This document shows positions 39,330 to 48,707 of a DNA stretch of 64,000 bases, one piece after another. The notes beneath the pieces were generated by a model. That model worked only from the letters and a program-made list of their open reading frames with translations, did no database searches and was not told where the DNA came from. Numbering within the stretch: the stretch's first letter is position 1; every line of letters begins with the position of its first letter. This DNA comes from Halotalea alkalilenta (lineage in GTDB: Bacteria > Pseudomonadota > Gammaproteobacteria > Pseudomonadales > Halomonadaceae). The translations under genes and the position numbers were made by a program. The stretch is taken from NCBI RefSeq assembly GCF_001648175.1, contig NZ_CP015243.1:1302001-1366000 (forward strand), given 5' to 3'.

Positions 39330-39930
39330 CGGTCTTCTCCTTCGCACCCGCTGCATCCAGCGGGCTGATGTTCAGCACGTAGCCGGCCTCGCGGTCGTCG
39401 AGCCTGACGTGGTCATCGTCGCCGCGCGTGCCGGCGAACCCATAGTCGACCCGCGCGATCAGCCTGCTCCCATGGTAGATGTCCCGCCGTCCGCCGTGGT
39501 GCGCGCGGCCGGTCTCGACCAGCCGCCAGCGGCTGCCTTCGAAACCGCGCGTGAGCGCCTCGCTCGGCCACAGTCCCCATTCGAGGCGCTGTGCCAGCCA
39601 GGCGGCCGGGAAAGGAGGCGGCGCCAAGGTATCCTCGAAGCGCGCGCCCTGATCATCGTGGATCAAGGTCATCAGGCGCTGTCCGGAGGGGCTGGTCACC
39701 GCCACCCTGAGTCCTTCGGGGGCGAGCCGGATCACCGCGATCAGCCGCTCCGGTGGGTGGCGTGCGTCGCCGCGCTCGAAGCTGAGCAGGCGTATCAAAG
39801 TACGCGGTGCGTCGGGATGGGAGAGCGACGGTGACGGGGCGAGCTGAGGCGTGGCGCAGCCGCCCAGCAGCAATGCCAGCAGCAGCGCCGCCAGCAGGAT
39901 CGGCGTGAGGCGCGATCGTGTGGGCATCAT
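39313..39930 (-). CDS. DUF3261-type lipoprotein of the aryl polyene cluster (ApeN-like)
   Basis: A 205-residue lipoprotein: signal segment with lipobox LLLGGC, then a soluble domain with LIRLLSFERGD and LRVAVTSPSGQRLMTLIHDD, reminiscent of outer-membrane proteins that receive lipids (LolB-like). Proteins of this type accompany the MMPL exporter and LolA-like carrier in aryl polyene clusters. Proposed role is outer-membrane insertion of the polyene lipid. The ribosome site TAGGAG stands 5 nt before the first of two ATG codons. Confidence 0.84.
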   Translation of the reverse strand: MMPTRSRLTPILLAALLLALLLGGCATPQLAPSPSLSHPDAPRTLIRLLSFERGDARHPPERLIAVIRLAPEGLRVAVTSPSGQRLMTLIHDDQGARFEDTLAPPPFPAAWLAQRLEWGLWPSEALTRGFEGSRWRLVETGRAHHGGRRDIYHGSRLIARVDYGFAGTRGDDDHVRLDDREAGYVLNISPLDAAGAKEKTDDPIE

Positions 39931-39937
39931 CGTTCTC

Positions 39938-42250
39938 CTAGGTACGAAAATCCAGCGGGGGTGGATCGCGGCGCTGCACCAGCGGTACCAGCAGCCAGAC
40001 CCCCAACAGGCCGAGCAGCGCGGTAAGGCCGATCGCGTGCAGCACCGGCACGGCGCTGAAGGCGAGCAGGCCGAAGGCGAGCAGGTTGGCCAGCGCCGAC
40101 AGCGTCACCGCCAGCCAGACATGGGCGGAGCGCGGATGCTCGGCGGTGAAGATGCCGGCGTCCATGCCGAGGCCCAGCACCAGCAGCAGCGCGAGCAGGT
40201 GGAAAAGGTTGAGGCTGAGGCCGAAGGCAGCATAGACCCCGAGAACCAGCAGTACCGCGCCGAGCGGTGGTGCCACCACTCGCCAGGCGCTGGCGCGATA
40301 GCGCAGTGCCATCAGCGAGAGGATCGCGGCGAAGGCAAGGCTCACCCAGGTGCCGATCTCTACGCGCAGCCGGCCGAGGGCGGCGCTGATCTCCTCGACC
40401 CGGTCGACGAAGGTGAGACCGGGCTGGCTGGCCGCCAGCGCCTCGACGCCCGCGCGTGCCTGGGCGTCGAAAGCGCCTTCCAGCGGGATCATGCCGGCGA
40501 CCCTCGGGGCCTGGTTCTCTGAACTTCCGAGCCACAGCCGTCGATCGGCAGTGCCCAACGGGCTCTCGAGCCAGGTATCGAGTTCAAGATAGGGAGGATC
40601 GTCGAGGCTCTCCAGCGCGCGTGGCACCAGCGACTCGGGCAGCCCGGTGTCGCGATAGAGCGCGTCCAGCTCGGTGGTGTAGAGCGTGCGCACCAGCGCC
40701 AGGTCGCGGTCCTGGCGGGCATGGCTTGGAACGCGCGTGGCGAGACTGTCGAAGTCGCCAAGGTGTTGCGCGTCGACCAGCGCCTGCAGGGTTGGCGTGA
40801 TCGACTCGACCCGTTCGAGCCACGCCTCGACGCTCGGCGCTTCCACCAGTAGGTAGCGCGTGCCGGCATCGCGCTCGAGCAGCCGCTGGACTTCCCGTTC
40901 GTCGTCGAGCAGCGCGGCTGGCGAGGTGTTGAGCAGGCGCAGGCTGTCGTTGCTGCTCGAGTACAGCAGCGCAAGCAGCGTAAGCAGCGCTGCCGCACAG
41001 GCGAGCAGCAGCGGCGGCAGTCTCCCGCGCAGCCGGGCCTGGAGCCTCCAGCACAGCTGTGCCGCACGCTCGACCCCGTGGGCGGGAGGAGCGGGTAATA
41101 GAGGCAGCCAGAGCAGCGTGGTCGCCCAAGCGGCAGCGAGTCCGAGCATCACGAATACCGCCATCTGGCGCAGGCCCGGCAGCGGGGTCAGCACTTGCGC
41201 TGCGTAGGCGAGCAGCGAGCAGACCAGGCCGAGGGTCAGGCCTGGCGCCACGTCGCCGAGAACGAAGCGCTTGCCCTGCGCTGCGCGCAGGCATTGAAGG
41301 TGGATGGCATAGTCGACCGCGATGCCGATCAGGCTGGTGCCGAACGCCAGGGTCATCAGGTTGATCCGACCGAAGCCCCAGGCGGTCAGCGAAAAGGCGA
41401 ACAGTATCGCCATGGCGAGTGGCAGTAGCAGGGTGGCGAGCGTCTTCAGCGAGCGGAACACCAGTAGCAGCAGCGCGATCAGCGAGACCAGCTCGATCGT
41501 GCCGATCAGCCCGGTCTCGGTGCGCGCCTGCGCTGCGCCCGCGGCGGCGTGGAAGACCATCCCCGAGCGAACCAGCCGTGCCTGCGGATGAGCCGCAGAG
41601 AAGCTCGCCAGTGCCGATTCGAGGCCGTCCTGGGTCGACTGGGCATAGGGAGCGCCCGCCAGCTGGCCGATCACCAGCCCCAGGCGGCGCTCGCCATCGG
41701 TGATCTCGAGACGCCCGTCGTCGCTGCCGACGCCCTGCGGCGCGATCCGCGCGATATGGCGATCGAGCAGGCCGAAGGGGTCGCGCAGCGGATGATGATC
41801 GAGGCCGAACGGTATCAGCAGCTGGCCACGGGCCTCTTCGCGCAGCTCCTCGGTATCACCGGACTCGATCCGAGTGGCAAGCTCAGGGTCCAGCAGCCGG
41901 TAGCGGCTTGGGCCGAGCAGCACCAGCGGGTCGCCTTGGATGAAGTCGTCCCGGCGCCACTGGACACCGGATACGGCGTCGCTTTGTTCCAGGGTATCGA
42001 CCAGCGCACGGCTCACCTCGGCAAGCTCCGGCGCCTCGACCAGCAGCAGGAAGTGATCGTTGAACGCCTCGCCGAGCTGGCGGTTGGCGTGCTGGACCAG
42101 CGCGCTCTCACCGCTCTGCGGCAGCAGCGCGGTGATGTCGGTGTCGAAACGCGCGCCCTGGCGCAGGAAGGCATCCGCGCCGAGCGCGCAGGCCAGCAGC
42201 AGCAGTAGTGCCCAGAGCCAGGCGCCGACGCGCAGCATGCGGGTGTTCAT
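39938..42250 (-). CDS. apeM: MMPL-family exporter of the aryl polyene cluster (ApeM-like)
   Basis: A 770-residue RND/MMPL-type membrane protein with about 12 helices and two large periplasmic loops (about 35-240 and 425-610). Helix 4 block MTLAFGTSLIGIAVDYAIHL and its repeat LVLGLGMDAGIFT carry the acidic residues expected for proton-driven export. It should extract the aryl polyene lipid from the inner membrane and hand it to the LolA-like carrier encoded just upstream. Coupled to that gene by an ATGA overlap. Confidence 0.92.
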   Translation of the reverse strand: MNTRMLRVGAWLWALLLLLACALGADAFLRQGARFDTDITALLPQSGESALVQHANRQLGEAFNDHFLLLVEAPELAEVSRALVDTLEQSDAVSGVQWRRDDFIQGDPLVLLGPSRYRLLDPELATRIESGDTEELREEARGQLLIPFGLDHHPLRDPFGLLDRHIARIAPQGVGSDDGRLEITDGERRLGLVIGQLAGAPYAQSTQDGLESALASFSAAHPQARLVRSGMVFHAAAGAAQARTETGLIGTIELVSLIALLLLVFRSLKTLATLLLPLAMAILFAFSLTAWGFGRINLMTLAFGTSLIGIAVDYAIHLQCLRAAQGKRFVLGDVAPGLTLGLVCSLLAYAAQVLTPLPGLRQMAVFVMLGLAAAWATTLLWLPLLPAPPAHGVERAAQLCWRLQARLRGRLPPLLLACAAALLTLLALLYSSSNDSLRLLNTSPAALLDDEREVQRLLERDAGTRYLLVEAPSVEAWLERVESITPTLQALVDAQHLGDFDSLATRVPSHARQDRDLALVRTLYTTELDALYRDTGLPESLVPRALESLDDPPYLELDTWLESPLGTADRRLWLGSSENQAPRVAGMIPLEGAFDAQARAGVEALAASQPGLTFVDRVEEISAALGRLRVEIGTWVSLAFAAILSLMALRYRASAWRVVAPPLGAVLLVLGVYAAFGLSLNLFHLLALLLVLGLGMDAGIFTAEHPRSAHVWLAVTLSALANLLAFGLLAFSAVPVLHAIGLTALLGLLGVWLLVPLVQRRDPPPLDFRT

Positions 42251-42795
42251 TGGTGAGCGTCAGGGGTCAGCTCGATGGTCTGGCGATCACCTTGGCCGAG
42301 CCATAGCCCAACCTCGGTGATCCGAGCGCCACCCTGGAGCTCGGCATGCTCCAGATGCTGGCGCAGCTGCTCGTCACGCGGGATCAGCGTTGCGCGCCAA
42401 GACTGCGCAGTGCCTTCGAGCGTGATGGTGAAGCGGGATTCGAGAGCGGCGAAGTCGCCATCGAGGAGGCTCAGGATCAGTCGGGAGACTTCGGCGGGAA
42501 GCCCTGCAAGCGGGCGGCCGTCACGCTCCACCCCTTCGCTTGAGATGCTCAGCGTCTCGACCACCGGGCGCTCGAGGCGCCAGGTCATCCGCTCGCCGCG
42601 CTGATAGTCGTAGCGGCCCTCGCTCTCGAGGGTGGTGTCCAGGTCGGCGAGGTAGCGCCGCTGGATGAAGCGGCCGCTGGTAGGTTCATCATCGGCAAGC
42701 GCTTGCGTCAGCGTCGCGGTATCCAGGGAGGCGTTGGCCAGGGCGTTGAAGGCCGGCAGGGTCAGCAGCACGGCGAGCAGCAGGCGAAGGATCAA
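42247..42795 (-). CDS. LolA-like periplasmic carrier (ApeL-like)
   Basis: A 182-residue secreted protein. The TTG at 42795 is chosen as start because GAGGAG lies 9 nt upstream and the reading then opens directly with a signal peptide ending ALANA; the longer frame upstream is Cys-rich nonsense. The mature part has SGRFIQRRYLADLDTTLESEGRYDYQRG, the outer-membrane lipoprotein carrier pattern, and LSLLDGDF. It is expected to ferry the polyene lipid across the periplasm between the MMPL exporter and the outer-membrane lipoprotein. Confidence 0.88.
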   Translation of the reverse strand: MILRLLLAVLLTLPAFNALANASLDTATLTQALADDEPTSGRFIQRRYLADLDTTLESEGRYDYQRGERMTWRLERPVVETLSISSEGVERDGRPLAGLPAEVSRLILSLLDGDFAALESRFTITLEGTAQSWRATLIPRDEQLRQHLEHAELQGGARITEVGLWLGQGDRQTIELTPDAHQ

Positions 42796-42856
42796 CGGCG
42801 GGAGCTCCTCAGTGATAGGCGCGCAGCGCGAAAGCGTTAGGCGGTAAACCCATCCG

Positions 42857-43594
42857 CTAGGGCTGGGGCTCGCGGTCGCGGCGCAGGCGTCGCAGCAGCC
42901 AGGGGGAGCGCAACAGCATGCCAAAGGTGGTGCGCAGATGCATCAGTAGCGAAGCCCAGGCATAGGCGATGGTGAGCCCTTTGCCGTCCCTGCGGGTGAG
43001 CAGCGGCAATGGATGTGGCTCGCAAGGGGCATCGCGCCAGCGCCAATGGATCAATGATTCGACATCGAATTCGGCGCCGCTGCCGCAAGGGAAGCGGGCG
43101 AGCATCTGGTTGAAAGATGGGATCGGATAGAGGCGCACGCCCGGCCGGGCCTGGCGGACCCGATGGGAAAAGGCGTTCATCCCAGCGAGCAGCGCGCCGA
43201 GCTGCGGCGCTGGAGCCTGTCCTTGCCGGTCGAGCGGGACACCGAAGAACAAGGTGGTGGGATGGCGGCGGCTGCGCTCGATCAGTGCCTCCAGCGCGGC
43301 GAGCTCGTAGGCGTCACCGATATCGTGCTGGAGAGCATGGGTGTAACCGAGGCGCTGGGCCTCGTCGAGCGCGGCCCGCACGGCGATGCCCTTGCCGCTG
43401 CGGCGCACCAGCCTGATCAGCTCCATGCCGGTCTGGGCGGCGAGGTGATCGAGCCGGGCGGCACTGTCGAGCCGGCTGCCGTCATCGATCGCCAGCACTG
43501 GAAGATTGAGCGGGCGGAGATGAGCGAGCAGCTCGGGAAGCAGCTCGTGCTGGTCACGCAACACGATCAGAAGGCAGACGCGCGGGTCGTTCAT
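42857..43594 (-). CDS. GT2-like protein lacking the DXD motif, first gene of the APE run
   Basis: A 245-residue paralogue of the GT2 gene at 34380. The two align without gaps over the first ~93 residues (IDDGS at 36-40, GKG at 67-69, GYTHALQ at 83-89). At 91-93 the metal-binding DAD of the other copy is DIG here, and the following QQHPGD is lost. The C-terminus (FGMLLRSPWLLRRL) again matches. So the fold is kept but usual metal-dependent transfer is doubtful. ATG 43594 is chosen; weak ribosome site. It could be a binding or regulatory partner of the active copy. Confidence 0.87.
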   Translation of the reverse strand: MNDPRVCLLIVLRDQHELLPELLAHLRPLNLPVLAIDDGSRLDSAARLDHLAAQTGMELIRLVRRSGKGIAVRAALDEAQRLGYTHALQHDIGDAYELAALEALIERSRRHPTTLFFGVPLDRQGQAPAPQLGALLAGMNAFSHRVRQARPGVRLYPIPSFNQMLARFPCGSGAEFDVESLIHWRWRDAPCEPHPLPLLTRRDGKGLTIAYAWASLLMHLRTTFGMLLRSPWLLRRLRRDREPQP

Positions 43595-43732
43595 GGTCAC
43601 CGGTTTTCGAAAGAGACGTCGCCGCCATCCGGTAGCGGGCGGGCGGCCGCTTGCATTGTACGCACTCCTCACCCGGCCAGCGAGCCGACGCGCAGGTGCC
43701 GCTCGCGCGGCGCCTTGATCAGCGAGTAGGCG
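43595..43732. promoter_or_regulatory. Presumed promoter region of the APE operon
   Basis: The 138 bp between the sugar-porter stop and the first APE gene are the only sizeable gap upstream of the long gene run, so the main promoter is expected here or the run reads through from the porter gene. No clear -35/-10 pair or operator was identified. Confidence 0.3.
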
Positions 43733-45172
43733 TCAGCGGCCGATATCGCGTAGCGCCTCGCCGCGCATCAGGTTGCGTTCGATACGCTCGAGCGAGATGC
43801 CCTTGGTCTCCGGCACCAGCAGCAGGGTGAAGACGATGAACGCAAGGTTGACGATCGCCAGCAGGCCGAAGGTCATCGGGCCGCCGAGGGCGTCGAGCAT
43901 GGTCAGGAAGAAGGTGCCGATCATCATGTTGGCGACCCAGTTCGCCACCGTTGAACAGCCGATCCCGAAGTCGCGGCCGCGCAGCGGCTGGATTTCAGCG
44001 CAGAGCGTCCAGATCAGCGGGCCTGCGGACATCGCGAAGCCGGTGACGAACACCAGCAGCGCAGTCATCGCGGTGTACTGCAGGAAGGTGGTGGTCGGGC
44101 CGATCGCGAGGATCCCGCTGAGCACCGCCATGCCGGCCGCCATTACCGCGAAGCCGATGTAGAGTATCGGCTTGCGCCCGAGGCGGTCGACGAAGCCGAT
44201 CGCGATGAAGGTCGCCAGTACGTTGACCAGACCCACCACCACGGTGCTCCACAGCTGGGCCTCGGTGCCCTGGAAGCCTGACATTTCGAAGATCCGGGGC
44301 GCGAAGTACATCATCACGTTCATCCCGGTGAACTGCTGGACGATCTGCAGACCTATTCCGAGCAGCACCGAGCGGCGGAAGTTGGAATTGCTGCGAAACA
44401 GCGCCCAGCCCTGGTTCTTGTCCTCTTCTTCGATGCTCTGTTCGATCTCCTTCATCTCGTAATCGACTTCGACCTGGCTCGAGCGCAGCTTGGTCAGCAC
44501 CTCGCGCGCCTCGCCGAAGCGATCCTGGGAGGCCAGCCAGCGCGGGCTGTTGGGCACCATCATCACCCCGACGAAGAGCATTCCCGCTGGGATCATCAGC
44601 ACGCCGAACATCCAGCGCCAGCTCTCGATGTAGCTGAACGCCAGGTTGGAGACGAAGGCGGCGAGGATCCCCACCGTGACCATCAGCTGGTAGAACGAAA
44701 TCGTGGTGCCGCGGATGCGCTCGGGCGCGACCTCGGAGAGATAGAGCGGTGCGGTGAACGAGGCGACGCCGACCGCGAGGCCGAGGAGGATACGGGCGAC
44801 TACCAAAATACTCGGGTTCCATGCCACCACGGCGACCAGGGCGCCAGCGAAGAAGAGCAGCGCCGAGAGCAGCAGCGCCTTCTTGCGGCCGAGCGATTTC
44901 GATACCCAGCTCGCGCCGCAGGCGCCGATCGCCGCGCCGAACATCATCGAGCCGACGATCCAGCCTTCCATCGCGGTGGATATCTCGAACTCATCGGTGA
45001 TGAACGGCAATGCACCGGAGATCACCCCGATGTCCATCCCGAACAGCAGGCCGGCAATGGCGGCGAGCGCACAGCTCAGCCAGACCATCGGCACGATGTC
45101 TGCATTGCGCACTTCAGGCGGTGTGTCCGCTCCCGAGGAGCTGGATTGGGAGCTTTGCGGGGTTGCAACCAT
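43733..45172 (-). CDS. MFS sugar porter (GalP/XylE-like)
   Basis: A 479-residue proton-sugar symporter with 12 helices and all classic sugar-porter marks: GRKKALLLSALLFF, the QIVQQFTGMNVMMYFAP block in helix 7, PNSPRWL after helix 6 (PESPR variant), DRLGRKP and the closing PETKG. ATG preceded by CAGGAG. Its place next to hexR, zwf, pgl and the glucokinase cluster suggests hexose uptake. The closest well known relatives carry galactose, arabinose or xylose, so glucose is only inferred. Confidence 0.92.
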   Translation of the reverse strand: MVATPQSSQSSSSGADTPPEVRNADIVPMVWLSCALAAIAGLLFGMDIGVISGALPFITDEFEISTAMEGWIVGSMMFGAAIGACGASWVSKSLGRKKALLLSALLFFAGALVAVVAWNPSILVVARILLGLAVGVASFTAPLYLSEVAPERIRGTTISFYQLMVTVGILAAFVSNLAFSYIESWRWMFGVLMIPAGMLFVGVMMVPNSPRWLASQDRFGEAREVLTKLRSSQVEVDYEMKEIEQSIEEEDKNQGWALFRSNSNFRRSVLLGIGLQIVQQFTGMNVMMYFAPRIFEMSGFQGTEAQLWSTVVVGLVNVLATFIAIGFVDRLGRKPILYIGFAVMAAGMAVLSGILAIGPTTTFLQYTAMTALLVFVTGFAMSAGPLIWTLCAEIQPLRGRDFGIGCSTVANWVANMMIGTFFLTMLDALGGPMTFGLLAIVNLAFIVFTLLLVPETKGISLERIERNLMRGEALRDIGR

Positions 45173-45350
45173 ATGAAAGTTCTCCTGAATGATCCTGGGC
45201 GCCGGCTGCGGGATATCGGGCCTCGAGCTCGCCGTGCAACCTTATGTGACGCTTGGGATCAAGACTAGCAGGATTCATTACGACGGCAGCCAAACCGGGC
45301 AGTTCTAGACCAAAGTATCAGCTGAATCGAGTCAACGTCCCAACCCAATG

Positions 45351-45384
45351 CCTCGGCGGCGGCGCCTGGGCGCCGCTGCCGAGG
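45351..45384 (-). terminator. Long GC hairpin directly after hexR
   Basis: CCTCGGCGGCGGCGCC (45351-45366) and GGCGCCGCTGCCGAGG (45369-45384) form a 16-bp stem with one mismatch and a 2-nt tip, 3 bp beyond the hexR stop. No strong T-run. Probably terminates or attenuates hexR transcription. Confidence 0.55.
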
Positions 45385-45386
45385 GC

Positions 45387-46250
45387 TCAGGCCGATTCGT
45401 TGCGTGGATACTTGGTCGGCTTGATGCTGTCTTTGATCTTCTTCAGGTGGGGCAGGAAGTCCTTGCCGCGACGCAGGGTGACGCCGGTGGCGAGCACGTC
45501 GATCAGCGCCAGGTGGACGATGCGCGAGGTCATCGGCATGTAGAGTTCGGTATCTTCCGAGGACTCGACCCCGATCACTTCGCTGCACTGCTCGGCGAGC
45601 GGCGACTCGGCCTCGGTGATGCCGATCACCACCGCGCCGTTCTCGCGCGCCACCGCGCTGATCTCCACCAGTTCGCGGGTGCGCCCGGTATGCGAGATCA
45701 CCACCACTACGTCGCCGGTGGACATCGCCGCGGCGGTCATCCGCTGCATCAGCACGTCTTCGTAGGAGACCACCGGCAGGTTGAAGCGGAAGAACTTGTG
45801 CTGGGCGTCCTGGATCACCGGGGCCGAGGCTCCCAGGCCGAAGAAGAACAGCTGGCGTGCCTGGGAGAGATGGTCGACCACCCGCTCGATCAGCCGGGTA
45901 TCGATCTGCCGGCTCGAGGCGTCGAGCGCGGCGATGGTGGCGCCGAAGATCTTGCCTGTGTACGCCTTGGCGTTGTCGTCGCTTTCGACCGCGCGGGTGA
46001 CGTAGGGCGTGCCGCCGGCGAGGCTCTGGGCGAGCTTGATCTTGAAGTCGGGATAGCCCTTGGTCTCGAAGTTGCGGCAGAAACGGTTGACCGTCGGTTC
46101 GCTGACGCTCGCCGCCTGGGCCAGCGCGGCGATGCTCATGCCAGTCGCCGATGAGGGGTCACTGAGGATCACTTCCGCGACCTTGCGCTCGGAGCGGTTC
46201 AGGGTCTCGAGGCGTTCGCGGATCTTGCGGATGAGGTCGTGTGCCACCAT
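45387..46250 (-). CDS. hexR: HexR-type transcriptional regulator (RpiR family)
   Basis: A 287-residue RpiR-family regulator: N-terminal HTH with [31 protein letters not shown] and a SIS domain with [15 protein letters not shown] and [15 protein letters not shown]. The composition and the divergent position to zwf are those of HexR, which senses 2-keto-3-deoxy-6-phosphogluconate and controls zwf, pgl, edd-eda, glk and gap genes in many gammaproteobacteria (family knowledge). All the latter except edd-eda are within the next 7 kb. Confidence 0.92.
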   Translation of the reverse strand: MVAHDLIRKIRERLETLNRSERKVAEVILSDPSSATGMSIAALAQAASVSEPTVNRFCRNFETKGYPDFKIKLAQSLAGGTPYVTRAVESDDNAKAYTGKIFGATIAALDASSRQIDTRLIERVVDHLSQARQLFFFGLGASAPVIQDAQHKFFRFNLPVVSYEDVLMQRMTAAAMSTGDVVVVISHTGRTRELVEISAVARENGAVVIGITEAESPLAEQCSEVIGVESSEDTELYMPMTSRIVHLALIDVLATGVTLRRGKDFLPHLKKIKDSIKPTKYPRNESA

Positions 46251-46403
46251 GAGTCGGTATTCCGGCCTGAAGGATTGATGCGAGACGCAGCCTAAGCGTT
46301 CGGGCGGCTAGTATAAGGTCGCGCGAGGCAAATGGGCAGTCGATGGCGCAAGCCGCGACCACGGCGCTCATCATGACTATCATGTCTGTGCGATGGGGAG
46401 GCC

Positions 46404-46432
46404 TTGTTTCATGTGGTAAGTTTACTTAAAGG
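46404..46432 (+). promoter_or_regulatory. Candidate zwf promoter with palindrome in spacer
   Basis: TTGTTT (46404-46409) and TAAAGG (46427-46432) are spaced by 17 bp. Within the spacer sits the palindrome GTAA-GT-TTAC (46416-46425). The wider sequence TGTGGTAAGTTTACTT resembles, imperfectly, the HexR consensus TGTARTWWWAYTACA. Position between hexR and zwf fits a repressor site; assignment is inferred. Confidence 0.35.
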
Positions 46433-46501
46433 TCTATTGCTAGGAGTCGACCCGATGATTAATGTTGTCGTCCCAATCATCCACTTCGAGGAGAGCTCGC
46501 A

Positions 46502-47977
46502 ATGGCTGTAGAACAGACACCGGCCGTCGATCTCGCGCTGTTTGGCGCGCTCGGTGATCTGGCGCTGCGCAAGCTCTATGCCGCGCTCTATCATCTCGAC
46601 CGCGGGGGACTGCTTGCCTCCGATACCAGAATCCTCGGCCTCGCCCGCCAGGACATCGATGCCGAAGCCTTTCGCGAGCGGGTAAGAGAAGCGCTCGACA
46701 AGAGCGTCGATGCCAAGGAGCGCGAAGACGAGAAGGTCGACCGCTTCATCGACCGCCTCCATTACCTCAAGCTCGACTTCGCCAGCGTCGAGGGCTATCG
46801 CGAGATCGCCCAGTGGCAGGCGGGGCGCCGCACGCCGCTGACCGTCTACCTGTCGGTGCCGGCCAGCCTGTTCGGGGTGATCTGCAAGAACCTCGAGCAG
46901 GGCGGCTGCCTCGACGAGGAGAGCCGGGTGGTGGTCGAGAAGCCGATCGGTTACGACCTCGAGAGTTCGATCGAGATCAACGATGCGATCGGCAGCGTGT
47001 TCGACGAGCGCCAGATCTATCGCATCGACCACTACCTCGGCAAGGAGACGGTGCAGAACCTTCTCGCCCTGCGCTTCGCCAACCCCTTGTTCGGCAATCA
47101 GTGGAACCAGAGCCAGATCTCCCACGTCGAGATCACCGTCGCCGAGACCGTCGGCATCGAGGGCCGCTGGGGCTACTTCGATCAGGCCGGCCAGCTGCGC
47201 GACATGGTCCAGAACCACCTGATGCAGCTGCTTTGCATGATCGCCATGGAGCCGCCGTCGAACCTCGACGCCGACAGCATCCGCGATGAGAAGGTCAAGG
47301 TGCTCAAGGCACTGCGGCCGATCGAAGGCGAGCGCTTGGCCACCGACGTGGTGCGTGGGCAGTACATCTCCGGCACTTCCGGGGGCAAGCCGGTACCCGG
47401 CTATCTCGAGGAGGAGGGCGCCAACGTCGATTCGCGCACCGAGACCTTCGTTGCGTTCAAGACCGAGGTCTCCAACTGGCGTTGGGCCGGCGTGCCGTTC
47501 TACCTGCGCACCGGTAAGCGGATGCCCGAGAAGCTGTCGCAGATCGTCATCCACTTCCGCCAGCAGCCGCACTATATCTTCGACCCGGACCAGCGCGGTC
47601 TGGCCTCGAACAAGCTGATCATCCGGCTGCAGCCCGACGAGGGTATCAACCTCCAGGTGCTGACCAAGGATTCCGGCCTCGACAAAGGCATGCGGCTGCG
47701 TCCTGGTCCGCTGCATCTCGACTTCCACAAGGCTTTCCCCAAGGCGCGCATCCCGGATGCCTACGAACGTCTGATCCTCGAAGTGATGAAGGGACGTCAA
47801 TATCTGTTCGTACGCCGCGACGAGGTGGAGTACTCCTGGCGCTGGGTCGACAAGCTGATCGCCGGCTGGGAATCCCGCGGACTGCCGCCGAAGCGCTATC
47901 CGGCGGGCTCCTGGGGTCCGGTGTCGTCGATCGCGATGATCACCCGCGACGGTCGTTCCTGGTTCGAGGAGTATTGA
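46502..47977 (+). CDS. zwf: Glucose-6-phosphate 1-dehydrogenase
   Basis: Oxidises glucose-6-phosphate to 6-phosphogluconolactone with NAD(P)+. The 491-residue length is standard. NADP site [13 protein letters not shown] (GASGDLA variant, residues 13-25) and the active site [14 protein letters not shown] with His177 and Lys181 are present. Good ribosome site GAGGAG. It heads the zwf-pgl pair; the partner genes edd and eda are not in this window. Confidence 0.97.
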   Translation: MAVEQTPAVDLALFGALGDLALRKLYAALYHLDRGGLLASDTRILGLARQDIDAEAFRERVREALDKSVDAKEREDEKVDRFIDRLHYLKLDFASVEGYREIAQWQAGRRTPLTVYLSVPASLFGVICKNLEQGGCLDEESRVVVEKPIGYDLESSIEINDAIGSVFDERQIYRIDHYLGKETVQNLLALRFANPLFGNQWNQSQISHVEITVAETVGIEGRWGYFDQAGQLRDMVQNHLMQLLCMIAMEPPSNLDADSIRDEKVKVLKALRPIEGERLATDVVRGQYISGTSGGKPVPGYLEEEGANVDSRTETFVAFKTEVSNWRWAGVPFYLRTGKRMPEKLSQIVIHFRQQPHYIFDPDQRGLASNKLIIRLQPDEGINLQVLTKDSGLDKGMRLRPGPLHLDFHKAFPKARIPDAYERLILEVMKGRQYLFVRRDEVEYSWRWVDKLIAGWESRGLPPKRYPAGSWGPVSSIAMITRDGRSWFEEY

Positions 47978-47978
47978 G

Positions 47979-48653
47979 ATGAGTGACTCCGTCAATGCGC
48001 GACAGCGGCTAGCGGAAAGCCTCGCTGAAGCGGTCGCCGCGGCTCTTCGCGCGGATCTCGCCGAGCAGGATCGAGCGCTTTTGATCGTCTCGGGGGGCTT
48101 GACGCCGCTTGCGTTCTTCGAGGCGCTGTCGACGCTTGAGCTCGACTGGGAGCGGGTCGACGTGACGCTGGCCGACGAGCGCTGGGTCGATGAATCGAGC
48201 GACGATAGCAACACCCGGTTGGTCAAGCGCCACCTGCTGCGTGAACGCGCAGCCCAGGCGCGCTTCGTGCCGCTGACCACCGCCGATGCCACCCCTGAGG
48301 AAGGGGTGGCCGCGCTCGAGAAGAGCGTAGCGGGGCTCAGCTGGCCGGCGAGCGTGGTGATCCTCGGCATGGGCAGCGACGGCCATACCGCGTCGCTGTT
48401 TCCCGATAGCCCGCAGTTGAAGGATGGGCTGACCACCGAGGCCGCGCTGCTCGCGGTGCATGCGCCGAGCGTGCCGCAGCCGCGGATCAGCTTCAGCCGT
48501 CACCGCCTGGCACAGGCGAAGCGGCACTTCGTCCACCTCACCGGTGCGGAGAAGCGCGCAGTGTTCGCCAAGGCGCTGGCTGGGGATGAAGTGTTCGAGG
48601 CGCCGATCCGTGCCTTCATGGATGCGCCGCTGTCGCTTTATTGGGCGCCCTGA
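47979..48653 (+). CDS. pgl: 6-phosphogluconolactonase
   Basis: Hydrolyses 6-phosphogluconolactone to 6-phosphogluconate (NagB/DevB family, 224 residues). Motifs LLIVSGGLTPLAFFEAL, VTLADERWVDESSDDSN and ILGMGSDGHTASLFPDS are the family signature. Starts one base after the zwf stop, so the pair is certainly one transcript. Followed by a 410-bp region with palindromes and terminators. Confidence 0.96.
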   Translation: MSDSVNARQRLAESLAEAVAAALRADLAEQDRALLIVSGGLTPLAFFEALSTLELDWERVDVTLADERWVDESSDDSNTRLVKRHLLRERAAQARFVPLTTADATPEEGVAALEKSVAGLSWPASVVILGMGSDGHTASLFPDSPQLKDGLTTEAALLAVHAPSVPQPRISFSRHRLAQAKRHFVHLTGAEKRAVFAKALAGDEVFEAPIRAFMDAPLSLYWAP

Positions 48654-48707
48654 GCGGTTCTTGCTCGGACGCTGGTTTCGGGCGCCGGTGTGGCAATCTG
48701 CGGTGAA

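Noticed and set aside
46409..48436. 675-codon open frame antisense to zwf and pgl
   Set aside because: Product of high GC3 in the true genes; no domain and low-complexity composition, while zwf and pgl are certain.
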